Source: JBHJGU01 sp050331475 (lineage in GTDB: Bacteria > Pseudomonadota > Alphaproteobacteria > Caulobacterales > Maricaulaceae). From it: a DNA stretch of 61,486 nt. This document shows positions 53,009 through 61,430 of this stretch, one piece after another (position 1 is the stretch's first letter; each line of letters opens with the position of its first letter). The notes beneath the pieces were generated by a model. That model was not told the DNA's origin and did not search any database. It saw only the letters and a list, made by a program, of their open reading frames with translations. Made by a program: the position numbers and the translations under genes. The stretch covers positions 1-61,486 of the forward strand of contig JBHJGU010000026.1 in assembly GCA_050331475.1 (NCBI GenBank), read 5' to 3'.

Positions 53009-53833
53009 TTACTGGGGTCCGGGCAGCCCTGGGGTATGCAGCCCGGCCGGGGAGGCGGTGAAAACCTCAACCCCGGTTTCGGTCACGCCCACCGAATGCT
53101 CGAACTGAGCGGAGAGCGACTTGTCCCGGGTCACCGCAGTCCAGCCATCCGCCAAGATTTTCACCCCCGGCTTGCCGAGATTGATCATGGGTTCGATGGT
53201 GAAGAACATACCCGGCTTCAGGGTCGCGCCTTGGCCCGGTTCGCCCACGTGCAACACATTGGGGGCGTCATGGAACACCCGGCCCAGGCCATGGCCGCAA
53301 AAGTCCCGGACGACCGCGCAGCGATGCCCTTCCGCATAACTTTGGATGATATGACCGATGTCGCCGAGCGTCGCGCCTGGCTTCACCGCCGCGATCCCGC
53401 GCATCATCGCCTCATAGGTGACTTCAATGAGACGCACCGCGCGCGGCCGCAATTCGCCAATGGGATACATTCGCGAGGTGTCTCCGTGCCAGCCATCCAC
53501 AATGACCGTGACGTCGATATTGACGATGTCGCCGTCGCGCAGAGGCTTAGCGGCCGGAATACCGTGGCAGACCACATGGTTGATGGAGGTGCAAAGGGTG
53601 CGCGGATAGCCGCGATAGAACAAGCAGGCGGGAACCCCGCCATGATCGGTTAAGAAGTCCCGCGCCAAATCGTCCAAGGCCGCCGTGGTCACCCCGGGTT
53701 GGGCGTGCTCCACCAACATATCCAGGCATTCCGCAGCCAGCCGCCCGGCCTTGCGCATGCCCTCAAAACCTTCCGGGCCATGCTGTTTGATAACGTTGCT
53801 AGGGGCGTCGAAATCGATTTCGGCGAGGTTCAT
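53009..53833 (-). CDS. map: Type I methionine aminopeptidase
   Basis: A 274-residue dinuclear metalloprotease that removes initiator methionine from nascent proteins. NHVVCHGIPAAKPLRDGDIVNIDV and GWHGDTSRMY supply the Asp/His ligands; HGLGRVFHDAP and FFTIEPMINLG complete the site. It lies three bases after the thioesterase gene and is cotranscribed with radC. Confidence 0.95.
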   Translation of the reverse strand: MNLAEIDFDAPSNVIKQHGPEGFEGMRKAGRLAAECLDMLVEHAQPGVTTAALDDLARDFLTDHGGVPACLFYRGYPRTLCTSINHVVCHGIPAAKPLRDGDIVNIDVTVIVDGWHGDTSRMYPIGELRPRAVRLIEVTYEAMMRGIAAVKPGATLGDIGHIIQSYAEGHRCAVVRDFCGHGLGRVFHDAPNVLHVGEPGQGATLKPGMFFTIEPMINLGKPGVKILADGWTAVTRDKSLSAQFEHSVGVTETGVEVFTASPAGLHTPGLPGPQ

Positions 53834-53836
53834 CGC

Positions 53837-54340
53837 TTAGTATCCTTCTGAGCCGGGCGCGGGGACCGGGAGCGCGGCTTCGGCTTCGGTAATGTGCGGG
53901 TTCGCCCGGTAATGAGCAAGAAAAGCTTTGGGCATGCGTGCGGGTTTGCCCGTGTCTAACTCGATGCAAACGTAAAAACACCGACTTTCAAAAACCGTCG
54001 CGCCGTCATGGCGCCGCCGTATCTGGAACCAGCGTTCGGCCTTAAGCCCGCGCTCGACCGCGGCGATCCAGACCCCGACCGCCAAAGCGTCTCCGCTTAA
54101 GACCGGCTTGCGAAAACTCAATCGCGCCTCAATCAACGCGACGCCTCGGCGGGTCTCCGCGCAGACCGCCGCTGTCAGCCCGTCCGCCGCGGAATGCGCC
54201 CACGCACAGCGGTCCTGCCAGCGAGAGTAGACGGCGTTGTTCACATGACCAAACGCGTCCACATCCTCATCGCGCGCCGTGACGGTCCAGATAAACGGCT
54301 CCGGCGCGCGCCAGCCCGCGGGGTCAAGGGCCGCGCTCAT
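53837..54340 (-). CDS. Hotdog-fold acyl-CoA thioesterase (4HBT family)
   Basis: A 167-residue thioesterase of the YbgC/4HBT type. DEDVDAFGHVNNAVYSRWQD is the active-site helix with Asp in the GHVNN context. The ATG at 54340 shares ATGA with the sfsA stop, a translational coupling; the longer frame from 54409 is not needed. Substrates are probably short or aromatic acyl-CoAs. Confidence 0.87.
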   Translation of the reverse strand: MSAALDPAGWRAPEPFIWTVTARDEDVDAFGHVNNAVYSRWQDRCAWAHSAADGLTAAVCAETRRGVALIEARLSFRKPVLSGDALAVGVWIAAVERGLKAERWFQIRRRHDGATVFESRCFYVCIELDTGKPARMPKAFLAHYRANPHITEAEAALPVPAPGSEGY

Positions 54341-55053
54341 GCGGGGTCTGAGATGGGCGCGAAGGGCAGGGGCCGCACCGCGTCTATGCCAGTGGTGCGC
54401 ACATCGCACGCCCAGACCAGCGCTTCGACGCCTGCGTCCCGCGCGGTTGCGAAGGCCTGCGCATAAGCGGGATCCAGATCGGCGGCTAGCGCGAAGCGAT
54501 CACAATCGGTCCGTTGGACAATAAACAACATCACCGCGCGCGCCCCTTGCGCGACCATATCGGCGAGTTCACGCAAATGCTTCGCCCCGCGCGCTGTGAC
54601 GCAGTCGGGAAACTCCGCCAGCCCGGGTTCGCGCATCAGGTGGACGTTTTTCACCTCCACATAGGCGGGCGGACGGTCTGGGCTTTCGATCAACAGGTCG
54701 ATGCGCGAGTTCTGACCGTATTTAACCTCGCGTCGAAGCGTGGCGTACCCGCTCAGTTCCGGGATGCGTGCGGCCTTCACCGCCTCTTCGGCGAGCACGT
54801 TGGGGTGGCTCGTGTCAATGCCCACCAGCGCGCCGTCGATCTCCACCAGTCGCCAAGACCATAACAGTTTGCGCTTAGGGTTTGATGACGGCTCCAGCCA
54901 GACGGTCGCGCCCTCTGGGGCGACCCCCAACATAGCGCCGGGATTAGCGCAATGCGCGGTGACCCGTTCACCAGAGGCCAAATCGACATCGGCCAAAAAG
55001 CGTTTGTAACGCTTAACCAATCGACCGCGGTCTAGGGGAGCGGTTAATTCCAT
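54337..55053 (-). CDS. sfsA: SfsA-family protein
   Basis: A 238-residue protein with an N-terminal OB-like region (RLVKRYKRFLADVDL, HCANPGAMLG) and a nuclease-like core (YGQNSRIDLLI, YVEVKNVHLM). In E. coli SfsA was linked to sugar fermentation and binds DNA. The core has the D-xx-ExK layout of a PD-(D/E)xK nuclease. The ATG at 55053 matches homologues; the longer frame is upstream untranslated sequence. First gene of a four-gene operon. Confidence 0.93.
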   Translation of the reverse strand: MELTAPLDRGRLVKRYKRFLADVDLASGERVTAHCANPGAMLGVAPEGATVWLEPSSNPKRKLLWSWRLVEIDGALVGIDTSHPNVLAEEAVKAARIPELSGYATLRREVKYGQNSRIDLLIESPDRPPAYVEVKNVHLMREPGLAEFPDCVTARGAKHLRELADMVAQGARAVMLFIVQRTDCDRFALAADLDPAYAQAFATARDAGVEALVWACDVRTTGIDAVRPLPFAPISDPA

Positions 55054-55135
55054 GCTACCGGGGGGAATTCCATTCGCGATTGGCGCCAAGACGGACGCTT
55101 GCCGACACGCGGTTGGCTTCGATAAACTGCTCGCG

Positions 55136-55903
55136 ATGTCTGAGCCGAACCGTTTGACCGTCACCGCCGCCGTGCTCTTGATCGGTGATGAGTTGTTATC
55201 CGGGCGGACGCGCGACGCCAATCTTCAAGCGATCGCCCAATTTTTAGCGCTCTCTGGGGTGCAAATTCGCGAAGCGCGAGTGGTGTCTGATGATCACGGC
55301 GCCATTGGGGAGGCGCTAAACGCACTGCGGCTGCGCCATGATTATGTCTTCACGACCGGCGGCATCGGACCAACCCATGACGACATTACCGCTGACGCCG
55401 TCGCCCAAGCCTTTGGCCTGGCGCTTTATGAACATCCCGACGCGCTCGCCATACTCGAAGCACGCTATGCCGCCGCCGGAACCCCGTTCACGCCAGCACG
55501 CCGGCGCATGGCGCGTATGCCCCAAGGCGCAACGCTGATCGACAACCCCGCCACGGGAGCGCCTGGCTTTCAAATCGACAATGTGTTCGTGTTAGCCGGC
55601 GTGCCGGGCATCATGCGCGCCATGCTTGAAGGGCTTTCGGGCCGCATTCGCAGCGGAGCGCCGGTTCACACCGTCACGGTCCGCGCTCAGGGCCTGCGCG
55701 AGGGCGATCTCGCCGGCGAACTGGGCCGCATCGCAGAGCGCGCCACCGATGTGAGCCTGGGCAGCTACCCATGGTTTCATGGCGTTGACGATTATGGCGT
55801 CGCCTTGGTCGCACGGTCTCACGACCCCAACCAAATCGACGCGATGACCGCCCGCTTGTCGGAGTTGGTCCGCGCCCAAGGCGGGACGCCAATCATCCAA
55901 TGA
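55136..55903 (+). CDS. CinA-like molybdopterin-binding-domain protein
   Basis: A 255-residue MoaB/Mog-fold protein (MoCF_biosynth domain). AAVLLIGDELLSGRTRDAN starts the domain and FTTGGIGPTHDDITADAVA is the substrate-binding motif. It corresponds to the N-terminal half of CinA; the nicotinamide-mononucleotide deamidase half of CinA is absent. The ATG at 55136 is chosen because upstream in-frame ATG 55052 overlaps the sfsA start. It diverges from sfsA with an 82-base gap. Competence or NAD salvage roles are unproven. Confidence 0.88.
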   Translation: MSEPNRLTVTAAVLLIGDELLSGRTRDANLQAIAQFLALSGVQIREARVVSDDHGAIGEALNALRLRHDYVFTTGGIGPTHDDITADAVAQAFGLALYEHPDALAILEARYAAAGTPFTPARRRMARMPQGATLIDNPATGAPGFQIDNVFVLAGVPGIMRAMLEGLSGRIRSGAPVHTVTVRAQGLREGDLAGELGRIAERATDVSLGSYPWFHGVDDYGVALVARSHDPNQIDAMTARLSELVRAQGGTPIIQ

Positions 55904-56125
55904 CCTCAATCCTCCAATAAAGCCGCAGGCGCCTTTGCCAAAGCCATGGGCTATGCGCCTCTGCACGGCTGCGTTTAGCGTCGAGGGGTAGCGGCGTTCG
56001 GTCAAAGCGCAATTCACGCTTTGCTAGCCCGTTGTTTTTAGCAACTGCAGATAACGCGTGGCGCCGTACGCGCGTGTTGTTAGATAGTACGCCTATAAAG
56101 GCTACAGCTGCGGGGGCGTGAAACG

Positions 56126-57178
56126 ATGAATGCGCGGGATTTGGTTTTCGCCAACTTTAACCTTCACGGTTTTCAAGACGCCGGTCTGCCTGGTCTGGGG
56201 GGAACGCCCGTGTCCGCGAGCGCGTTCCGGGAGAAGGCCGTCTGGGTTGGCGACGCCATCAACCGGCTGGACGCGGACATTGTGGCGTTTCAAGACTTAT
56301 GGTCGCCCAACGCGCTGCGGGCCGCCTTCGAGGCGGGCAATCTCGCGGACGATTATCAACTCGTCTTCATACCAGATAGGCTTTGGCGCGGTCCGGCCGT
56401 CGCGGCTGCGGTTCGCCGGACCTGGCGCGTGCGCGACCATCGGGTGCATACCGCGCTGCCCGAAGCTGTGTCATTTGGGAGCGCTCCGGGGGCCTTAGCC
56501 GCGGCGCCGCTGAAGACGGCGGGGCCAGACCCCGGTTGGGCCGTCACGGCGTTCAGTCATCCGGTCTTAGAGCTCACCCTCGACTTTGTCGACGACACGG
56601 CTGTGCCGCCGCTTAGCGTGTTATGCCTCGATCTCGCCCATCGGCCCGTCCATGGGGAGATTGGCGGCGACGCGTTAAGCGCCGACGACGGGGTGTGCGC
56701 CGAAGCCTTCGCCCGGGCGCGGGCGGCGGCCCGGCGCGCTGCAGAAGCCGCCGCGGTCCGGGCGATGTTTCCCGCGGATCGAGGGGCGCGCGCAAACCCC
56801 GTCGTGGTCTTGGGCGGGTTCAACGATCACGCCTCTAGCGACACGCTGGGCATTGTCCAGGGGCGCCCATCCTACCGTTTGGCGGCGAAGGATCGGGCTG
56901 GACGGTTCTGCGCAGACGGGATTTACAACGCGGCGCACCTTCAGGCCGCAGGGTGCGGTGGTTATCCGCTGTTTATCCATTGCTTCTCCGACGTCCCGGT
57001 GCTCTTTGACCATATCTTGGTGTCGGACGCGTTCGTCGACGCATCGGTCCGGCGGTTTTGGTCGCTCCACTCCTTCCATATTTTGACCGACCATTTGTGC
57101 CCGCATCAGCGCCATGGCCCAGCGAGCGATCATGGGTTAGTCCAGGCGGTGTTTGATTGGAACCCAGTGATCGACTAG
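56126..57178 (+). CDS. Endonuclease/exonuclease/phosphatase (EEP) fold protein with altered GDFN motif
   Basis: A 350-residue member of the EEP family. VFANFNLHGFQ opens the fold, DIVAFQDLW covers the usual catalytic Glu position (here Asp), LFDHILVSDAF and ASDHGLV near the end supply the Asp-His pair. The core GDFND motif reads GGFND, so one metal or catalytic Asp is missing. No signal peptide. The ATG at 56126 is first in frame. Function unknown; it may have reduced or no activity. Confidence 0.78.
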   Translation: MNARDLVFANFNLHGFQDAGLPGLGGTPVSASAFREKAVWVGDAINRLDADIVAFQDLWSPNALRAAFEAGNLADDYQLVFIPDRLWRGPAVAAAVRRTWRVRDHRVHTALPEAVSFGSAPGALAAAPLKTAGPDPGWAVTAFSHPVLELTLDFVDDTAVPPLSVLCLDLAHRPVHGEIGGDALSADDGVCAEAFARARAAARRAAEAAAVRAMFPADRGARANPVVVLGGFNDHASSDTLGIVQGRPSYRLAAKDRAGRFCADGIYNAAHLQAAGCGGYPLFIHCFSDVPVLFDHILVSDAFVDASVRRFWSLHSFHILTDHLCPHQRHGPASDHGLVQAVFDWNPVID

Positions 57179-57190
57179 CGCGGGCCCGGA

Positions 57191-57220
57191 TTGCAGGCGC
57201 GCCAAAGGGCGGGGTATAGA
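57191..57220 (+). promoter_or_regulatory. Promoter of tRNA-Leu
   Basis: TTGCAG (57191-57196), an 18-base spacer and TATAGA (57215-57220) precede the tRNA by 15 bases. The match is reasonable for a stable-RNA promoter. Confidence 0.5.
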
Positions 57221-57235
57221 GCGCGTCTCACCGCT

Positions 57236-57322
57236 GCGGGCGTGGCGGAATTGGTAGACGCAAGGGACTTAAAATCCCTCGATGGAAACATCGTGCCGGT
57301 TCGAGTCCGGCCGCCCGCACCA
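57236..57322 (+). tRNA. tRNA-Leu (anticodon TAA)
   Basis: An 87-base tRNA with acceptor GCGGGCG paired to CGCCCGC, the D-arm TGGTAGA, a type II long variable arm (CGATGGAAACATCG) and TTCGAGTCC in the T-arm. The anticodon loop is CTTAAAA with anticodon TAA at 57270-57272, in a 5-bp stem AGGGA/TCCCT. CCA is encoded (57320-57322). A serine recombinase fragment begins directly after the CCA. Confidence 0.97.
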
Positions 57323-57530
57323 TCTTGCTTTCTTGGATCAGAAAATCACCTAAAATCATGAAAGGCATAGAGAAATTTACGACTCGAAAGCCGCTATTCC
57401 GACTGTATGCGAGTTGGTCGGCGAAGGTGAGTTTGAGCACGGCGCGCTTGTCCTCCAGACGGTCAGAATTCCATAAATTCAACGGGTTAGACAGGAACGC
57501 CATGGCGGTTCGAAAGGTTTGCTCGAACCC
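57323..57530 (-). pseudogene. C-terminal remnant of a serine site-specific recombinase
   Basis: On the minus strand this stretch encodes GFEQTFRTAMAFLSNPLNLW, then DRLEDKRAVLKLTFADQLAY, then SGFRVVNFSMPFMILGDFLI, the typical C-terminus of large serine recombinases (resolvase family) of alphaproteobacterial mobile elements. About 70 residues remain and end immediately at the tRNA-Leu 3' CCA, where the frame would run on through the antisense tRNA. The catalytic N-terminal and most of the protein are missing. The remaining bases up to the ABC gene (57531-57697) show no further gene. This looks like an integration scar at the tRNA. Confidence 0.8.
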
Positions 57531-57697
57531 CTGGCGCGGTCGACGGGATCCGGGATCGGCGCAGTCTTGAACCGGCGGTTGGTTCGCCCATTCGCGGTCA
57601 TTGCCCATGGCTCGAGGGTTCGGATCACGATGTCGCCTAGGCGCAGGGCGCGGACGCCCTATGCTTGGCGTCCAAAACCCACCGCTTGGGGGCTCCG

Positions 57698-59578
57698 ATG
57701 ACGGACACGCAAAGTACGCCAAGCGCGGACGCGCAGGCCAACCAGGATCGCGGCTCAAGCTTCACCGCCGAGCTGGAGCGCGACCGCGCCCACCGCGCCA
57801 AGGGCAAAAGCCTGCAGCCGCTCGCTCGGCTTTGGCCGTTTATCGCGCGCTATCCCGTAACGCTTGCGGCGTTTTTGGTGTTCTTGGCGCTCGCCTCGGG
57901 GCTGACGCTGGCGCTGCCGGCCGCGTTCCGGGTGTTGGTGGATTGCGGCTTTGGCGGGCAGGCGCAAAGCGGCGCGTGCCAGAATTTCGCCCTGGGCGAG
58001 GGGCTATCAGGCTATTTCGCGATCGGTTTGGCGGTGGCGCTGGCGCTCGGCCTCTCCGCGGCGTTGCGGTATTTCTTCATTTCCGTCTTGGGCGAGCGTG
58101 TGGTGGCGGACCTGCGCCGGTCGGTGTTCGATCATATCCTGCGCCTGAACCCGGCGTTTTTCGCCTCCGCGCGCACCGGTGAAGTGGTCTCCCGGCTGAC
58201 CACCGACGCCGCCCTCATCCAGACCGTGGTGGGCTCTTCGGCCTCCGTAGCCATCCGCACCGCCGCCACGACCGGTGGCGCGATCCTGCTGATGGCGCTG
58301 GTGAGCTGGAAGCTCACCCTGATGGTGCTCGCCGTGGGCCCGGTGATTTTGGGTCCGATCTTAGTGTTCGGTCGGCGGGTGCAACGGCGCTCCCGCGCGT
58401 CCCAAGACGGGCTGGCGGAGGCGAGCGCGCGGGCGAGCGAAGCGCTCAACGCGGTGGAGACCGTCCAAGCCTTCACCCGCGAACCCGAAGAGCGCGCCCG
58501 GTTCGCGGACGCGGTGGAGCAAGCCTTTAACGCTGCGCGCCGGCGGATCATTGCGCAAGCCGGGCTGACGGCGGTGTTATTCTCGCTCACCCTGTGCGGA
58601 CTGATTGCGGTGTTGTGGTTCGGCGCCACCCAGGTTCAATCGGGCGCGTTAAGCCCCGGCGCCATGACCCAATTCGTGATGTACGCGTTTGTGGCCGTCA
58701 GCGGTGCGGGGTTTCTCTCAGAAACCTATGCGGAGATCATGCGCGCGGCTGGGGCCACCGAACGGCTCATGGAGTTGCTCGCGGCCCAGCCCGATATCGC
58801 GGCGCCGCAAAACCCGGTCGTGTTGAGGCGACCCGCGCGCGGACGGGTGGCCTTCGAGGCGGTGGATTTCCGTTATCCGCAACGCCTGGAGACGGACGTG
58901 CTCCACGCGCTGAGCTTTGCGGTCGAGCCTGGCGAGCGGGTGGCGCTGGTCGGCCCGTCGGGCGCCGGCAAGTCCACAATTTTCCAACTGATCATGCGGT
59001 TTTACGACCCGTCCGCGGGGACCGTGTCCTTCGTTGGCGTCGATCTGACAGCGCTCGATCCGCTCGACCTGCGCCGCCAGCTCGCCGTGGTCAGCCAGAA
59101 CGCGCCGCTCTTCTCCGGCTCCGCGCTGGAGAATATCCGCTTCGGCCGGCCCGAGGCGAGCGCGGCTGAGGTGCGCGCAGCCGCCGAGGCCGCTTATGCG
59201 GCTGAGTTTATCGCTAAGCTGCCTCAAGGGTTTGACACCGATCTGGGCTCGGGCGCGAACACACTGTCGGGCGGTCAACGCCAGCGCATCGCCATTGCGC
59301 GCGCCATTCTGCGCGACGCGCCCCTGGTCTTGCTTGACGAGGCTACGAGCGCCTTGGACGCGGAAAGCGAACGCGCCGTGCAGGCGGCCTTTGACGCCAT
59401 CGCCCAGGACCGCACCACGCTGGTGATCGCCCACCGGCTCGCCACCGTGCAGAACGCGGATCGGATCCTGGTGCTCGAGGACGGCCGATTGGTGGAGCAG
59501 GGCGCCCATATGACGTTGATCGGTCAAAATGGCCTCTACGCCCGGCTGGCCGCGTTGCAATTCGATCAGGCGGCGTGA
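57698..59578 (+). CDS. ABC exporter (fused permease and ATPase, MsbA-like)
   Basis: A 626-residue half-transporter. The N-terminal part holds six membrane helices (about 45-340) with ARTGEVVSRLTTDAALIQTVVG; the ATPase has Walker A GPSGAGKST near 419, signature LSGGQRQR near 523 and Walker B LVLLDEATSALD. It resembles lipid or drug exporters of the B subfamily; the substrate is unknown. The ATG at 57698 gives the family's start and lies well clear of the recombinase remnant. The gene ends 13 bases inside the convergent metC. Confidence 0.9.
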   Translation: MTDTQSTPSADAQANQDRGSSFTAELERDRAHRAKGKSLQPLARLWPFIARYPVTLAAFLVFLALASGLTLALPAAFRVLVDCGFGGQAQSGACQNFALGEGLSGYFAIGLAVALALGLSAALRYFFISVLGERVVADLRRSVFDHILRLNPAFFASARTGEVVSRLTTDAALIQTVVGSSASVAIRTAATTGGAILLMALVSWKLTLMVLAVGPVILGPILVFGRRVQRRSRASQDGLAEASARASEALNAVETVQAFTREPEERARFADAVEQAFNAARRRIIAQAGLTAVLFSLTLCGLIAVLWFGATQVQSGALSPGAMTQFVMYAFVAVSGAGFLSETYAEIMRAAGATERLMELLAAQPDIAAPQNPVVLRRPARGRVAFEAVDFRYPQRLETDVLHALSFAVEPGERVALVGPSGAGKSTIFQLIMRFYDPSAGTVSFVGVDLTALDPLDLRRQLAVVSQNAPLFSGSALENIRFGRPEASAAEVRAAAEAAYAAEFIAKLPQGFDTDLGSGANTLSGGQRQRIAIARAILRDAPLVLLDEATSALDAESERAVQAAFDAIAQDRTTLVIAHRLATVQNADRILVLEDGRLVEQGAHMTLIGQNGLYARLAALQFDQAA

Positions 59579-60723
59579 AGCGCGCCAAATCCGCGCGCCA
59601 GATCCGCTTTCAAGTCCTCAACCGCCTCCAGCCCGATCCAAAACCGCAAAAGGGGGCCTTCGGCCGCCCAAGGCTCTGGGGTGCGGTGGATTTGCGGATC
59701 GCACGGGATCACCAGGCTCTCAAACCCACCCCAGGAAAAGCCTAAGGAAAACAAGCTTAAGGCTGCGAAAAACCGATCCAGCGCCGCGGGGGACGCCGGA
59801 TGCAGGATCACCCCAAACAGCCCCGCCGCGCCGGTGAAATCTCGCCGCCACAGGCCATGGTCAGGATGGCTGGGCAGGCCCGGATGCAGCACCCGCGCTA
59901 CCTCCGTACGCGCCTCCAGCCAAGCGGCGAGTTCAAGGCCCGCGGCTTCGTGCTGGCGCCAACGGACGTCCAGCGTCCGTAAGCCGCGAAGCGCTAAAGA
60001 CGCGTCGTCCGGGGAGACGCTGAGCCCCATCAGCCGGCTGGCCCGCTCAAGCTTGTCGGCCACGGCTTTATCGCGGGCCACCAGCGATCCCATGAGCAAA
60101 TCCGAATGCCCGCCCACATATTTGGTCAGCGCCTGCATGGAGACGTCCGCGCCGAGATCGAGCGGTTTGAGCCCCACGCCCGCGCCCCAGGTGTTGTCCA
60201 CCAAACTCAGAGCTCCGCGTGCGCGGGCCAGTTCCGTCAGCAGCGGCAGGTCTTGCACTTCGAAGCTGAGCGAGCCGGGGCTTTCGAGGATCACCAATTG
60301 GGTGGTCTCACGGAACCGCTCCGCCAAGTCCGCGCCGGCGCGCGGGGGGAAAAATTCGGTCTCCACCCCAAACCGGTTCATGAACTTGGCGCAGAAGGCG
60401 CGGACGGGTCCGTAGAGACTGTCTGAGGCCAGCACATGGCCGCCCGCCCGGGTCAGCGCCAACACCGCCAGCGTCATGGCGCCGAGGCCCGAGGGGGCGA
60501 GTTCGCACCCAATCCCGCCTTCCAGCTCCGCTAGGGCCGCGCGCAAGGCGTCCTGGACCGCCAAACCGCGCCGGCCATAGGTGCGACCGGGGCCGTAAAG
60601 CGCCTCGGCGTCGGGCAAGAGCACAGTGGAGCCCCGCTCCACGGGCGGATTGACCACGCGCGAGCCCGGCGCGCGGCCGGAATGCACAAGCCGCGTGGCG
60701 CGGTCCGCCGGATGGTCGGCCAT
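59566..60723 (-). CDS. metC: Cystathionine beta-lyase
   Basis: A 385-residue PLP enzyme of the Cys/Met metabolism family that splits cystathionine to homocysteine. The PLP lysine is Lys201 in MQALTKYVGGHSDLLMG, and LVDNTWGAG carries the cofactor-stacking region. The MetC-type end SLGFSWGGFESLVIPCDP separates it from cystathionine gamma-synthases. cysK lies just upstream on the same strand with a 3-base gap. The two genes belong to sulfur amino acid metabolism. Confidence 0.88.
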   Translation of the reverse strand: MADHPADRATRLVHSGRAPGSRVVNPPVERGSTVLLPDAEALYGPGRTYGRRGLAVQDALRAALAELEGGIGCELAPSGLGAMTLAVLALTRAGGHVLASDSLYGPVRAFCAKFMNRFGVETEFFPPRAGADLAERFRETTQLVILESPGSLSFEVQDLPLLTELARARGALSLVDNTWGAGVGLKPLDLGADVSMQALTKYVGGHSDLLMGSLVARDKAVADKLERASRLMGLSVSPDDASLALRGLRTLDVRWRQHEAAGLELAAWLEARTEVARVLHPGLPSHPDHGLWRRDFTGAAGLFGVILHPASPAALDRFFAALSLFSLGFSWGGFESLVIPCDPQIHRTPEPWAAEGPLLRFWIGLEAVEDLKADLARGFGALHAA

Positions 60724-60726
60724 GGC

Positions 60727-61430
60727 TTAGGCCATCCAAGGCGGTGTGGGCAGGCCCTTTTCCTTCAGGAACGCCGGATTAAACAATTTCGACTGATACC
60801 GATTCCCGTAATCGCACAGTATAGTCACGATGGTGTGACCAGGGCCCAAGGTCTCGGCCAGCCGGATTGCACCGGCGATGTTGATCCCCGCCGAACCGCC
60901 CAAGCAAAGCCCTTCCTGGACGACCAAATCAAAAAGCAGCGGCAGCATTTCCTCGTCGGGGATTTGGTAGGCCTCGTCGACCTTGACCCCGTCTAGATTG
61001 GCCGTCACCCGACCCTGGCCGATGCCTTCGGTGATCGACGAGCCTTCGGCTTTCAGCTCGCCATTCTTGTACCAATGGTAAAGCTTCGCCCCGCCGGGAT
61101 CGGCGATGCCGATGCGGATGTTTGGGTTTTGCTCTTTGAGATAGAGAGACACCCCGCCCAGCGTTCCGCCCGAGCCCCCCGCGCACATGAACCCATCCAC
61201 CTTGCCCTCAGTCTGGCGCCAAATCTCAGGCCCGGTGGTTTGATAGTGGGCGTAGCGGTTGGCCACATTGTCGAATTGCTGGGCCCAGATCGCGCCGTTC
61301 GGATCGGTTTGCGCGCGCTCCTTGGCCAAACGCTCGGAGAAGTGAACGTAATGGTTCGGGTTGGCGTAGGGGTCGGCGTCGACCTCCACCAACTCCGCCC
61401 CGAGCAACCGGATCGCGTGTTTTTTCTGTT
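60727..61430 (-). CDS. cysK: Cysteine synthase A, C-terminal part (5' end beyond window)
   Basis: O-acetylserine sulfhydrylase, making cysteine from O-acetylserine and sulfide. The visible 230 residues include CAGSGGTLGGVSLYL, the GSG-loop for PLP phosphate, and LGPGHTIVTILCDYGNRYQSKLFNPAFL, a near-perfect CysK C-terminus. The PLP-lysine region lies outside. Recognisable coding similarity fades near 61430, before the G-rich end; the frame formally stays open to the last base. It is followed by metC. Confidence 0.9.

Noticed and set aside
55904..56125. Possible small gene in the gap before the EEP-fold gene (minus frame 55592-56017)
   Set aside because: It is mostly antisense to the CinA-like gene, and the gap itself shows no RBS-start pair or motif.
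57531..57758. Extending the recombinase remnant upstream to a 176-aa gene
   Set aside because: Upstream residues are Pro/Arg-rich antisense of the ABC leader and start; only the 57323-57530 part resembles a recombinase.
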